Counted from the stretch's first letter, positions 44,573 through 53,024 are shown. The stretch is 54,818 bases of DNA from Thermoplasmatota archaeon (GCA_029259055.1 JAPDJP010000018.1:1-54818), one strand, 5' to 3'. Made by a program: numbers and translations. The notes: generated from the letters alone by a model not told the origin.

Positions 44573-45120
44573 AAATTATTGTAGCAACCAATAGAGGCGG
44601 TTTAGAAGACGATGTTTCCCCAGTATTTGGGAGATGCCAAACTTTTACAATAATAGAAGCAGAGGGGAATGAAATAAAAAATGTTGAAGTTATTCCAAAT
44701 CAGTTTGCCAGTGCTGTTCATGGAGCAGGCATACAGACTGGACAATGGGTTGTGAGTCAGGGAGCAAAAGCAGTTATAGCGGGGAATTTTGGGCCAAACG
44801 TTACAGCAATTCTGCAGCAAGCAGGAGTAGAAATGATCACAGCACAAGGGAAGGTAAAAGATGTCGTGGAAAGATATTTAAGAGGAGAGCTAAAAAGTAG
44901 CTTTGTTCCATCTCCATCCATGCAGCCAATGCAATACAGCTATCCACCTTTTTCATATCCACCACCATACCCACCACATTATCCACCATCATATTATCCC
45001 AACTACCCGCCAACACAGATGAGTAAAGAAGAGGAAATGAAAATAATTGAGGAGGAACTACAAAGAATTGAAGATTTGTTATCTGCCATTAAAAAGAGGC
45101 TCGAAGAGTTAAAAAAATGA
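44569..45120 (+). CDS. NifX/ORP-like protein with Tyr/Pro linker and coiled coil
   Basis: The 183-residue protein has a dinitrogenase-cofactor (NifX/NifB-C/ORP) domain at about 1-105, with PVFGRC (Cys24) and VHGAGIQTG, then an unusual PSMQPM... PPYPPHYPP linker rich in Tyr and Pro (about 123-150), and a heptad helix to the end. NifX domains hold metal-sulfur cofactor precursors. It overlaps the ferredoxin gene by 4 bp. Confidence 0.85.
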   Translation: MKIIVATNRGGLEDDVSPVFGRCQTFTIIEAEGNEIKNVEVIPNQFASAVHGAGIQTGQWVVSQGAKAVIAGNFGPNVTAILQQAGVEMITAQGKVKDVVERYLRGELKSSFVPSPSMQPMQYSYPPFSYPPPYPPHYPPSYYPNYPPTQMSKEEEMKIIEEELQRIEDLLSAIKKRLEELKK

Positions 45121-45347
45121 AAGCAAGAGTTATAGAAGAAAGATGCATTGGTTGCGGGCTATGCGTTAATGTATGTCCTCAGCATGCTATTGAGTTAGTC
45201 GGAGAAAAAAAGATGCCATTACAATACCCATCACAACCACCAATGCCAAAAGAAATTGAGCTAATGATGATTATGGAGCAACTAAAAATGATAGAAGGCA
45301 TGCTGTTAGGCATGAAAGAAGAAATTGAAAGAATAGGAGGTGAATAA
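45117..45347 (+). CDS. Ferredoxin-like protein with coiled-coil tail
   Basis: The 76-residue protein has a 4Fe-4S motif CIGCGLCVNVCP (residues 9-20), then a QYPSQPPMPKEIE segment and a helical tail. Only one cluster is present. The tail is similar in layout to those of the two upstream proteins. It probably passes electrons or clusters to the operon's ATPases. Confidence 0.85.
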   Translation: MKARVIEERCIGCGLCVNVCPQHAIELVGEKKMPLQYPSQPPMPKEIELMMIMEQLKMIEGMLLGMKEEIERIGGE

Positions 45348-45515
45348 ATGGGAATGGGAGCGGGAAGAGGAAGAGGTGCAGGTGGCCCAGGAAGAGCAGG
45401 CCCAGTAAAGGAATGCATGTGTCTCAATTGTGGTTATAGAATGCCGCATCAACCAGGCATTCCATGCAGACAAACACGCTGTCCTAGATGTGGAATGCCT
45501 ATGGTGAGAGCATGA
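45348..45515 (+). CDS. Cys-rich mini-protein, zinc-ribbon-like
   Basis: The 55-residue product has a Gly/Arg-rich start (GAGRGRGAGG), then two Cys pairs: CMCLNCGYRMPHQPG and CRQTRCPRCGMPM, ending RA. Spacing fits a metal-binding ribbon or rubredoxin-like knuckle. GGAGGTGA (45337-45343) precedes the ATG. Such small proteins occur beside NifX genes in anaerobes. Its TGA overlaps the next ATG. Confidence 0.7.
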   Translation: MGMGAGRGRGAGGPGRAGPVKECMCLNCGYRMPHQPGIPCRQTRCPRCGMPMVRA

Positions 45516-45901
45516 AAATAGCTTTTCCAACCATTGGCAATAAAGGGATGGAAGAAGAAATTGGAGAACATTTTGGAAGGGTGCCAACATACACCATTGT
45601 AGATTTAGAAACAAATGAAGTTAAAATAATACCAAACACAAGCCATCATATGGGGGGTGTTGGCTATCCCCCAGAATTGCTTGCCAAAGAGCAAGTAAAA
45701 GTTCTGATATGCAAAGGGCTGGGAAGGAGAGCAATAAGCATGTTTCAAGATTTTGGTATAGATGTGTATATAGGGGCTACAGGTAAAGTAAAGGATGCTT
45801 TAGATGCTTTCAAAAAAGGATTATTGAAGAAAGCCACTGTTGAAAATGCCTGCAAAGAGCGTGCATTTGGAGATATGCATCACTGGCATGAGAGAATATG
45901 A
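45512..45901 (+). CDS. NifX/ORP-like protein, copy 2
   Basis: The 129-residue protein has the NifX domain: KIAFPTIGNKG, EHFGRVPTYTIVD, then ICKGLGRRA and GATGKVKDAL, ending with a His-rich FGDMHHWHERI tail that could bind metal. It lacks the aromatic linker of copy 1. ATG 45512 forms an ATGA overlap; an in-frame ATG eight codons upstream lies in the previous gene. It overlaps DUF89 by 4 bp. Confidence 0.85.
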   Translation: MKIAFPTIGNKGMEEEIGEHFGRVPTYTIVDLETNEVKIIPNTSHHMGGVGYPPELLAKEQVKVLICKGLGRRAISMFQDFGIDVYIGATGKVKDALDAFKKGLLKKATVENACKERAFGDMHHWHERI

Positions 45902-46764
45902 GAACGTACTTAGATTGTATACCCTGCTTTCTTAGACAATCGTTGGAAGCATCCCGAATGGTAACTCCTGATGAAACCCATCATGAAATTGTATTAAAAA
46001 AAGTAATGAGGTATTTGCAAGCAATATCATCTTTTAATGATCCTCCCCCAGAATTGTCGAAAGAAGTTCACGCAATTGTTAGAAACATGCTTCATTGCAA
46101 GGATCCTTACAAAGAAGTTAAGAAAAAATCTAATGAGATGGCAAAAGAATTATATCCTCTTTTGGAAGAGATGGTGGAAGAAGCAAAGGATCCATTGCTT
46201 ATGGCTACTAAGTTGGCTATAATAGGGAATGTTATAGATTTTGGGGCAATGAATCGATTTGATGTTAAGGATATGATTAATAAAGCAATTACAGAGAATA
46301 TAGATAGCAATGCATATTCAAGATTTAGAGAAGGCATAGAAAAAGCACAGACTATTCTTTACTTAGCAGATAATGCGGGTGAGATATTTTTTGATAAACT
46401 TCTTATAAAGAAATTTGCAGAAATAGGAAAAAAGATAGTTTACGTGGTTAAAAATAATCCGATAATTAATGATGCAACCATAGAAGATGCGAAATTTGCG
46501 GGCATAGATAAGTTTGCTGAAGTTTTGCCAGCAGATAAAGGTCAAGATAAATCAGCTCCAGGCATATTGCTTAACTACGCATCTTCTGAATTCTTAAGTT
46601 ATTTTAGGAATGCAGATATCGTTATTGCAAAAGGTCAAGGAAATTATGAATCCCTTAGTAATGGTGGGAGAGAAATATTTTTCCTGTTGGTAGTAAAATG
46701 CCCTTTAGTTGCAAGAGATATCGGGGCAGATATCGGCAAGCTTATTTTGAAGGTGATTGGATGA
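45898..46764 (+). CDS. DUF89 damage-control phosphatase-like protein, copy 2
   Basis: The 288-residue protein has CIPCFLRQ near its start and LYLADNAGEIFFD in the Rossmann-like half, as in copy 1 at 1459. It sits inside the NifX/MinD operon, so it may process a phosphorylated intermediate of the same pathway. It overlaps both neighbours by 4 bp (ATGA). Confidence 0.85.
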   Translation: MRTYLDCIPCFLRQSLEASRMVTPDETHHEIVLKKVMRYLQAISSFNDPPPELSKEVHAIVRNMLHCKDPYKEVKKKSNEMAKELYPLLEEMVEEAKDPLLMATKLAIIGNVIDFGAMNRFDVKDMINKAITENIDSNAYSRFREGIEKAQTILYLADNAGEIFFDKLLIKKFAEIGKKIVYVVKNNPIINDATIEDAKFAGIDKFAEVLPADKGQDKSAPGILLNYASSEFLSYFRNADIVIAKGQGNYESLSNGGREIFFLLVVKCPLVARDIGADIGKLILKVIG

Positions 46765-47573
46765 TCATTGCTGTAGCATCCGGCAAAGGAGGAGTTGGAA
46801 AAACAACTATAGCTGTCAATTTAGCTTTAGCTAACAATGCAATTCTTTATGATTGTGATGTTGAAGAGCCAAATGCAAATATATTTATAAAAGCAAATTT
46901 GGAAAAAATTGATGATGTTTATTTAATGAATCCCGAGTTTGATTTGGATAAATGCAAATTCTGCAAGAAATGCGCAGAATTTTGCAAATATAATGCTATA
47001 GCTGTTTTGTCTTCTGATATTCTATTTTTTAAAGAACTCTGTTCAGGATGCGGAGGGTGCAAAATTGTCTGCCCTTATGATGCTATTGAAGAAGGAAAAA
47101 GAAAAATTGGAGAGATTTATTATGGAAAAAATGAAATAGAAATTTATCAAGGCTTGCTTAATATTGGAGAGGCAAGAGCAACCCCCGTTATAACAAAGCT
47201 TAAAAAATATGTGAAAAAAGGTAGCACATCAATTTTAGATGCTCCTCCTGGGAATGGATGCCCTGCCATAGAAACAATGCATCATGCTGATTTTGTTATT
47301 CTTGTTACTGAGCCAACACCATTTGGTTTGCATGATTTAAAGATCGCTATAGAAATTGTGAGAAAATTCAATATTCGTCATGGTGTTGTAATAAATAGAT
47401 ATGATATAGGAGATGAAAGTATAGAGAAATTTTGTAAGGATGAAGGAATAGAAATTTTGATGAGAATTCCTTATAGCAAAAAAATTGCTGAGCTATATTC
47501 TAAGGGAATAGCATTAGCAAATGAAAAAGAATGGGAAAAGAAATTTGTGGAGTTGTATGAGGTAATAAAATGA
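46761..47573 (+). CDS. MinD-like ATPase with inserted 4Fe-4S domain, copy 1
   Basis: The 270-residue protein has GKGGVGKTT (residues 9-17) and ILDAPPGNGCP of the MinD/NBP35 class, with a 2x[4Fe-4S] insert (CKFCKKCAEFC and CSGCGGCKIVCP, about residues 72-115). Similar ATPases act in ORP and nickel/Mo cluster assembly. GGTGAT precedes ATG 46761, and it overlaps the DUF89 stop by 4 bp. Confidence 0.9.
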   Translation: MIIAVASGKGGVGKTTIAVNLALANNAILYDCDVEEPNANIFIKANLEKIDDVYLMNPEFDLDKCKFCKKCAEFCKYNAIAVLSSDILFFKELCSGCGGCKIVCPYDAIEEGKRKIGEIYYGKNEIEIYQGLLNIGEARATPVITKLKKYVKKGSTSILDAPPGNGCPAIETMHHADFVILVTEPTPFGLHDLKIAIEIVRKFNIRHGVVINRYDIGDESIEKFCKDEGIEILMRIPYSKKIAELYSKGIALANEKEWEKKFVELYEVIK

Positions 47574-48322
47574 TTATTTATGGCCCTGTTGCTTCATGGA
47601 GATTGGGAAAATCATTAGGCATTGATTTGATTAGTTGCCAAAAAACTTGTTCCTTTGATTGTATTTATTGCCAGCTGGGAAAAACACTGCATAAAACGGT
47701 GGAAAGGAAAATTTTTGTAGATGATAATGTTGCTAAAAATGAGTTAGATAGGTTTCCCTGGAATAATGTTGCTGTTGATTTCATAACTTTTTCTGGAATG
47801 GGAGAGCCTACTTTAGCAAAAAACTTAGGAAATGTAGCAAAATATGCTAAAAAATTTGGATTACCCATTGCTATACTAACCAATTCCTCCTTATTTGGCT
47901 ATGAAGATGTTCAGAAGGATTTAGAAAATATAGATTGGGTTATAGCTAAATTAGATGCTCCTAATGAAAAAATTTTTAAAAAAATAAATAGACCTCATGA
48001 AAGCATAAATTTTGACGAAATGGTTGATGCTATTAAAGAAGCAAGAAACAAAGCAAAAAAATTTTCGTTGCAGATGATGTTTATTGAAGAAAATAAAAAT
48101 TATGCAGAAGATATGGCTTCTTTAGCTAAAGAAATTGGGGCAGATGAAATTCAAATTAATACGCCATTAAGAAAATCTCCTGTTGCTCCTTTGCCCAAAG
48201 AAGAATTATTCAAAATAGAAGAAAAATTTGATAGGTTAAACACAATAAATGTTTATTCTTTGCCAAGACCAAAAGTAAAGCCATTAAATTATGAAGAAGT
48301 CAGAAGGAGGCGCCCAGAATGA
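47570..48322 (+). CDS. COG0731-like radical SAM protein
   Basis: The 250-residue protein starts YGPVASWRLGKSLGIDLI, has CSFDCIYC (Cys27, 31, 34), and keeps TFSGMGEPTL. This family (COG0731) is often placed with MinD-ferredoxin ATPases. It probably modifies a cofactor or protein for the same pathway. It overlaps both neighbours by 4 bp. Confidence 0.85.
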   Translation: MIIYGPVASWRLGKSLGIDLISCQKTCSFDCIYCQLGKTLHKTVERKIFVDDNVAKNELDRFPWNNVAVDFITFSGMGEPTLAKNLGNVAKYAKKFGLPIAILTNSSLFGYEDVQKDLENIDWVIAKLDAPNEKIFKKINRPHESINFDEMVDAIKEARNKAKKFSLQMMFIEENKNYAEDMASLAKEIGADEIQINTPLRKSPVAPLPKEELFKIEEKFDRLNTINVYSLPRPKVKPLNYEEVRRRRPE

Positions 48323-49167
48323 AACAAATTGCAATAGCAAGTGGAAAGGGAGGGACTGGAAAAACAAGTTTAACTGCATCTTTTGCAAGTTTATCTGATG
48401 CTATTCTTGCTGATTGCGATGTCGATGCCCCTAACTTGCATTTAATTCTAAAGCCCCAGATTAAAGAAAAAATAATTTATGAAGGTATGGAAGTAGCCAA
48501 AATAAATGAAAAGTGCATTAAATGTGGGAAATGCGAAGAAGCTTGCAGATTCGAGGCAATAGAAAATTTTGAAGTCATTGAGGAAAAATGCGAAGGATGC
48601 GGTGTATGCTGGCTTGTTTGTCCTGCGAATGCCATTGAAATGGAAAAAAGAGTTAGCGGTTATATTTATACTGGAAATACAAGATTTGGATATTTTGTTT
48701 ATGGCTTATTAATGCCTGGTGAGGAAGCTTCAGGAAAATTAATTAGTCAGGTAAGAAAAAAAGCTGAAGAAATGGCTAAGAAAAATGATAAAGCACTCAT
48801 TATGATTGATGCTCCTCCCGGAATAGGCTGCCCAGTCATAGCTTCCATAGGTAATACAGATTTGGTTGTTATAGTTACTGAGCCAACTATGGCAGCCATT
48901 CATGATATGAAAAGGGTGTTAGGTGTGGCGGAGCATTTTAGAATAAGAGCTGTTGTTGTAATCAATAAATATAATATAAATGAAGAAATGGCTAGGAAAA
49001 TTGAAGAATTTTGCAGTAAGGAAGGAATAAAAGTTATTGGTAAAATCCCATTTAATAAAAAATTTGTTGAAGCAATGATTAAAGGAAAAAGTATAGTAGA
49101 ATATGATAAAGAAATTGCAGACATAATAAAGGAAATATGGGAAAAAATTGAGGAGATGATAAAATGA
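48319..49167 (+). CDS. MinD-like ATPase with inserted 4Fe-4S domain, copy 2
   Basis: The 282-residue protein has GKGGTGKTS (residues 9-17), DAPPGIGCPV, and two clusters (CIKCGKCEEAC and CEGCGVCWLVCP). It probably forms a heterodimer with copy 1. It overlaps the radical SAM gene and the metallo-hydrolase gene by 4 bp each. Confidence 0.9.
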   Translation: MKQIAIASGKGGTGKTSLTASFASLSDAILADCDVDAPNLHLILKPQIKEKIIYEGMEVAKINEKCIKCGKCEEACRFEAIENFEVIEEKCEGCGVCWLVCPANAIEMEKRVSGYIYTGNTRFGYFVYGLLMPGEEASGKLISQVRKKAEEMAKKNDKALIMIDAPPGIGCPVIASIGNTDLVVIVTEPTMAAIHDMKRVLGVAEHFRIRAVVVINKYNINEEMARKIEEFCSKEGIKVIGKIPFNKKFVEAMIKGKSIVEYDKEIADIIKEIWEKIEEMIK

Positions 49168-49775
49168 TTATAAAAATTGTTTATGATAATAAAGCCATGC
49201 ATGGCTTCAAGGCAAGCTGGGGTTTTTCCTGCTTTATCGAGCATGACATTAATTTGCTTTTTGATACCGGATGGAGATACAGCGTATTGAGGCATAATAT
49301 GGAAAAACTCGGTATAAGTATAAATGATATAGATGCCATTTTTATATCCCATAGCCATTGGGATCATGCTGGCGGACTCAAAAAGTTAAAATTAGAATTA
49401 GAATTTGATAAAACTAAAATTTATGTTCCTCCATCCTCAAATTTAGAAGGAATAAAAATAAGTAATGAAGAATTCCTACCAAATTTTATTTCAACTGGAG
49501 AAATAAATGGTGAGCAATCTTTAATTGTTAGGGATAAAGATAAAATCGTAATATTTACAGGCTGTAGTCATAATGGATTAAAAAATGTTATTAAAATAGC
49601 TGAAAAATATGGTAGCATATATGGTATTATAGGAGGTTTTCACGATTTTAGGGAAATTGATATACTTAAGAAATATAAGATAGTAATGCCTTGTCATTGT
49701 ACAAAGCTTAAAAAAGAAATAGAGACTTTTCCGAACGCCATAGAATGCATGGCTGGAAAAGTGATAGAAATATGA
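49164..49775 (+). CDS. Metallo-beta-lactamase-fold hydrolase (COG1237-like)
   Basis: The 203-residue protein keeps SHSHWDHAGGL and the later TGCSHNGL and MPCHCTKL, which provide metal ligands. Its opening resembles the COG1237 group that includes dihydropterin-ribofuranosyl-aminobenzene synthase-like enzymes. No methanopterin genes are nearby. It overlaps the methyltransferase gene by 4 bp. Confidence 0.8.
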   Translation: MIIKIVYDNKAMHGFKASWGFSCFIEHDINLLFDTGWRYSVLRHNMEKLGISINDIDAIFISHSHWDHAGGLKKLKLELEFDKTKIYVPPSSNLEGIKISNEEFLPNFISTGEINGEQSLIVRDKDKIVIFTGCSHNGLKNVIKIAEKYGSIYGIIGGFHDFREIDILKKYKIVMPCHCTKLKKEIETFPNAIECMAGKVIEI

Positions 49776-50347
49776 AATATGATGAATTCTTTTATTCAAC
49801 GTTAGGTAGTAAAATTTTGGAAGAGGAAGCTTTATATGTTGTAAAGTATGCGAAAAATATTGTATTAAGTATAGGATGTGGAACTGGAATAATTGAAAAG
49901 AGAATAGAAGAAATTTCTAATGTAAAAATAATAGGGGTAGAAATAGATGATAAAATGCTTAAAGAGGCCAGGAAAAGAATAAACGTTATTAAAGCCAATG
50001 CCATGGCTTTACCATTTAAAAATTCTACAATTGATACGGTTGTTTTCATAACATCTCTAGAATTCATTGAAGATTATGTAAGAGCAATAAATGAAGCATA
50101 TAGAGTTCTAAAAGAAGAGGGAAAAATCATTGCTATATTGCTTAACACATCATCAGCCTATTTTAAACAGAAATATGGAAAAGAAGGATATATAAAAAGA
50201 AATATAAAACATTTGGATATACAAAAAATCATCGAATATATCGCGAAAAAATTCATCATAAAAAAAGAAGAACTTTTTGGAATTGCTAACGATATAATCA
50301 AGCCAGGAAATAGCGTATATGGTATAGTGGGAATAAAACGAAAATAA
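49772..50347 (+). CDS. Class I SAM-dependent methyltransferase
   Basis: The 191-residue protein has the SAM motif VLSIGCGTGIIE (about residues 33-44), GVEIDD and ANAMALPF of UbiE/COG2226-like methyltransferases. It is the last gene of the overlapping operon. Its substrate is unknown; a cofactor or small molecule of the same pathway is plausible. ATG 49772 overlaps the stop of the hydrolase gene. Confidence 0.8.
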   Translation: MKYDEFFYSTLGSKILEEEALYVVKYAKNIVLSIGCGTGIIEKRIEEISNVKIIGVEIDDKMLKEARKRINVIKANAMALPFKNSTIDTVVFITSLEFIEDYVRAINEAYRVLKEEGKIIAILLNTSSAYFKQKYGKEGYIKRNIKHLDIQKIIEYIAKKFIIKKEELFGIANDIIKPGNSVYGIVGIKRK

Positions 50348-50379
50348 CAAAATAAAAAAATATTGTAGAAAGAAGCTGT

Positions 50380-50645
50380 TTACTTTATTTCTTCAGAAAA
50401 ATTTGCTCACATGTGGGAACGAGGAAAAGCGACAAATGGCGGACAACCAATTGAAAATTCATGTATTACCTGTTTTGGCCATGTAATCGAGCCAATTTTT
50501 AAGCTGGAACTGGCAAATGAGTCAGCTTTATTTTCGGCTCTTTACTCGGAGCGGGCAAGGAGGAGGTTAAAAAGCATAATAAATGCTGGCTGGTTTATCC
50601 TCTAACAGGATTTGCATATATGACTTGTAGCGTTGCCATTAGCAT
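50380..50645. ncRNA. Possible structured RNA, family unknown
   Basis: The 370-bp gap between the operon and the DtxR gene has higher G+C than its surroundings. It contains nested stems GAGCC/GGCTC (50489-50493, 50536-50540) around AAGCTG/CAGCTT (50501-50506, 50523-50528), and ATTAC/GTAAT (50465-50469, 50483-50487). A 64-codon frame from 50411 exists but shows no family and unusual codon use. Strand and ends are not certain. It does not match RNase P RNA motifs. Confidence 0.35.
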
Positions 50646-50663
50646 ATAGGCTCAGAAAAAGAA

Positions 50664-50683
50664 ATTTTTATATAATTTTTCTT
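50664..50683. promoter_or_regulatory. TATA region before the DtxR gene
   Basis: ATTTTTATATAATTTTT can serve as a TATA on the plus strand, about 45 nt before ATG 50719, leaving a short leader with GGGG just before the start. On the minus strand it could serve the possible RNA. Confidence 0.4.
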
Positions 50684-50718
50684 AATTTCTAAAAAACGAA
50701 AAAATTTGGGGAAATGAA

Positions 50719-51174
50719 ATGATAACAAAAAGATTAGAGGAGTATTTAGAAAGAATATATAGCATAACCAAACAGAAAGGGTATGCTAGAGCCAAGGATA
50801 TCGTAAAGGAAATGAATGTAAGTCCATCAACTGTCACAGAAATATTACAAAAATTAAGTAAAGGGGGGTTTATAAATTATGAAAAATATGGGGGAGTAAC
50901 ATTAACAAAGAAAGGAAAGGAAATTGTAAAGAATTTAGAAAAAAAACATAAAATATTGAGAGATTTTTTTATTTTGTTGGGAATAGATAGAAAGGTTGCA
51001 GACGAAGATGCCTGTAAAATTGAACATATAGCATCAGATGAAACAATGGAAATATTAACAAAATTTGTTGAATTTATCCAAAAGCACGAAAAACCAAAAT
51101 GGTTGGAAAGATTCAAGATTTATTGTGACGAAGGCAAACTCATTGAATGCCCACAAGTAAAAAAAACAAAATAA
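50719..51174 (+). CDS. DtxR/MntR-family metal-dependent repressor
   Basis: The 151-residue protein has a winged helix with LEEYLERIY and SPSTVTEILQKL (residues 36-47), then a metal-binding and dimer domain with ACKIEHIAS (about 98-106). It lacks an SH3 tail, like MntR/IdeR short forms. It should sense Fe2+ or Mn2+. It is next to the Fe-S operon, and may control it, though no operator was identified. Confidence 0.88.
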   Translation: MITKRLEEYLERIYSITKQKGYARAKDIVKEMNVSPSTVTEILQKLSKGGFINYEKYGGVTLTKKGKEIVKNLEKKHKILRDFFILLGIDRKVADEDACKIEHIASDETMEILTKFVEFIQKHEKPKWLERFKIYCDEGKLIECPQVKKTK

Positions 51175-51219
51175 AAGTTTTCATCCTTTAGTTTTTATAC
51201 TTCTTTTCATTTTTCATTT

Positions 51220-52197
51220 ATGACGTTCGTAATATATTCTGATGAATATTTATTACATGATAACCCCAATCATCCAGAAAATGCAAATCGTCTCAGAGCT
51301 ATAACAAATTTTTTGAAAGAAACACATCTTCAATTTGAGATTGTAGAGCCAGAAAAAGCTAGTGAGGAAGAAATTGCAAAAGTTCATAGCCTAGAAATGA
51401 TTGAAGAAGCGAGGCGTGTAGGATGGATTGACATGGATACTTATACAAATGAAAGTTCTTATGAGGTGGCTAAGCTTGCAGTGGGAGGAGTTATAAAAGC
51501 TTGTAAAATTATTCTTGAAAAAGGAGGAAATGCGTTTTGTTTAATTCGCCCTCCAGGACATCATGCTACAAGAAACAGGTCAATGGGTTTCTGTTTGTTC
51601 AATAATATTGCGATTGCTGCGAATTTTTTAACAGAAAAGGGATATAAAATACTTATATTTGACCATGATGTGCATCATGGGAATGGCACGCAAGAAATAT
51701 TTTATTCTCGTAATGATGTTTTGTATGAGTCGATTCATTTATACCCTCATTATCCCATGACTGGACTGATAAATGAAGTTGGTTGGAAAGAAGGAGAGGG
51801 ATATACAGTAAATGCTCCTCTTTCCCATGGAGTTGGGGAGGAATGCGTAAGAAAAATTTTGGAAGAAGTAATGATACCTATTGCTGAAGAATTTTCACCA
51901 GATTTTATTCTTATTTCGGCAGGGTTCGATAGTCATCATGCGGATTATTTGGGTGGGATGAAACTGACGATAAATTTCTTTGGCGAGATTATAGACTTAT
52001 TTAAAGAAGTGCAAAGCAAAATAATTTGTTGTCTTGAAGGAGGATATAATCTAGAATATTTGCCAAAATGTGTTGCAAAAGAAATTAGCCATTTATGCGG
52101 GCAACCATTACATTTTGATGATAAATGTGAAGGAAAAAATTGCGAGGAAATTTTACAACAACTAAAGAAGAAAATGAAAGAATATTGGAAGATATGA
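51220..52197 (+). CDS. Histone deacetylase-superfamily amidohydrolase
   Basis: The 325-residue protein shows RPPGHHA (catalytic His pair), DHDVHHGNGT (Zn ligands) and SAGFDSH, all HDAC/AcuC/acetylpolyamine amidohydrolase signatures. It would remove acetyl from an amine in protein or polyamine. Converges on a pseudogene. Confidence 0.88.
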   Translation: MTFVIYSDEYLLHDNPNHPENANRLRAITNFLKETHLQFEIVEPEKASEEEIAKVHSLEMIEEARRVGWIDMDTYTNESSYEVAKLAVGGVIKACKIILEKGGNAFCLIRPPGHHATRNRSMGFCLFNNIAIAANFLTEKGYKILIFDHDVHHGNGTQEIFYSRNDVLYESIHLYPHYPMTGLINEVGWKEGEGYTVNAPLSHGVGEECVRKILEEVMIPIAEEFSPDFILISAGFDSHHADYLGGMKLTINFFGEIIDLFKEVQSKIICCLEGGYNLEYLPKCVAKEISHLCGQPLHFDDKCEGKNCEEILQQLKKKMKEYWKI

Positions 52198-52206
52198 AAA
52201 AGATAG

Positions 52207-52976
52207 CTATATTATTTTTTTAAATATTATGATGAGTAAGAGAATAGCCAATAAACGAGTTAGTGAATCAAGGCAGCGCAATCTTAAAATAAAAGGTATT
52301 TTGGCTACTTCTAGTCCTTCGGAGGGGAATATGGAAGAGTTAGTTATTCTAAAGAAATGAACTGTATTCTTTTTCAATGAAAATGAAAATTTAAATTTAA
52401 AATTGGAATTGTTATATGATGTATTTTCAATGATTTCAAGATGATGCTTATCATCTATTAAATAATGAGCCATGTTAAATTTATTCCAAGGAAGATTTGA
52501 AATTTTTATTACACATCCTTTATTTTTGCCTTCATAATTTGCAATAAGAATAGAAATATTACCCCTATCTTTAGAAATTCCTGCTAAGTAGGCTATGCCA
52601 TCCGATAAATTAAAGGAAGGTGTTTTTAATCTTATTGGAGTTTGCATCATATAATTCATTATTAAATATACTAAAGCCGGCTAGAAGAAAAATTATAACT
52701 TTTTTCATCACCAACACTAGCATTCCAATTTGGAAATATACTGCTTATATCTGTTGGGCCATAAAAATCATGGGTTCTTATGAAATCTATTCCTATTTGT
52801 TTGTATTGTTCCGTTAAATCAACCCCTTTTGCTTGCCCTAAAGGACCACAATTTATTCCTGCAAATTTCTTTATTATGCCATCTGTTTTATTACAATCTA
52901 TTGAAATAACGATTTCATCGGGATAAATAGGTGGGAATGCAAGAATAGCAAAAACTAAAACTAAAGCAATTTTCAT
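52207..52976 (-). pseudogene. GH39-like secreted glycosidase pseudogene
   Basis: Two fragments belong to one gene. The N-terminal one (52671-52976) has a signal peptide and GVDLTEQYKQIGIDF, RTHDFYGP and FPNW, as in GH39-like glycosidases, then stops at 52671-52673. The C-terminal one (52207-52659) carries PIRLKT, NLPWNKF and a final membrane helix in another frame. A third frame across the junction reads AGFSIFNNELYDA, continuing naturally into PIRLKT after one shift. The catalytic middle is absent, so an internal deletion plus a frameshift inactivated the gene. Confidence 0.7.
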
Positions 52977-53024
52977 GTTTATTATAAAAACAACATATTT
53001 TACAAATTTTTTTATTCAAACTTA

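Noticed and set aside
50411-50605. 64-codon open frame as a protein gene
   Set aside because: No family, no convincing promoter spacing, unusual codon use, and strong RNA-like stems instead; kept only as an alternative.
50380-50645. RNase P RNA
   Set aside because: The spacer has a GAGGAAA-like stretch but lacks the other conserved RNase P segments.
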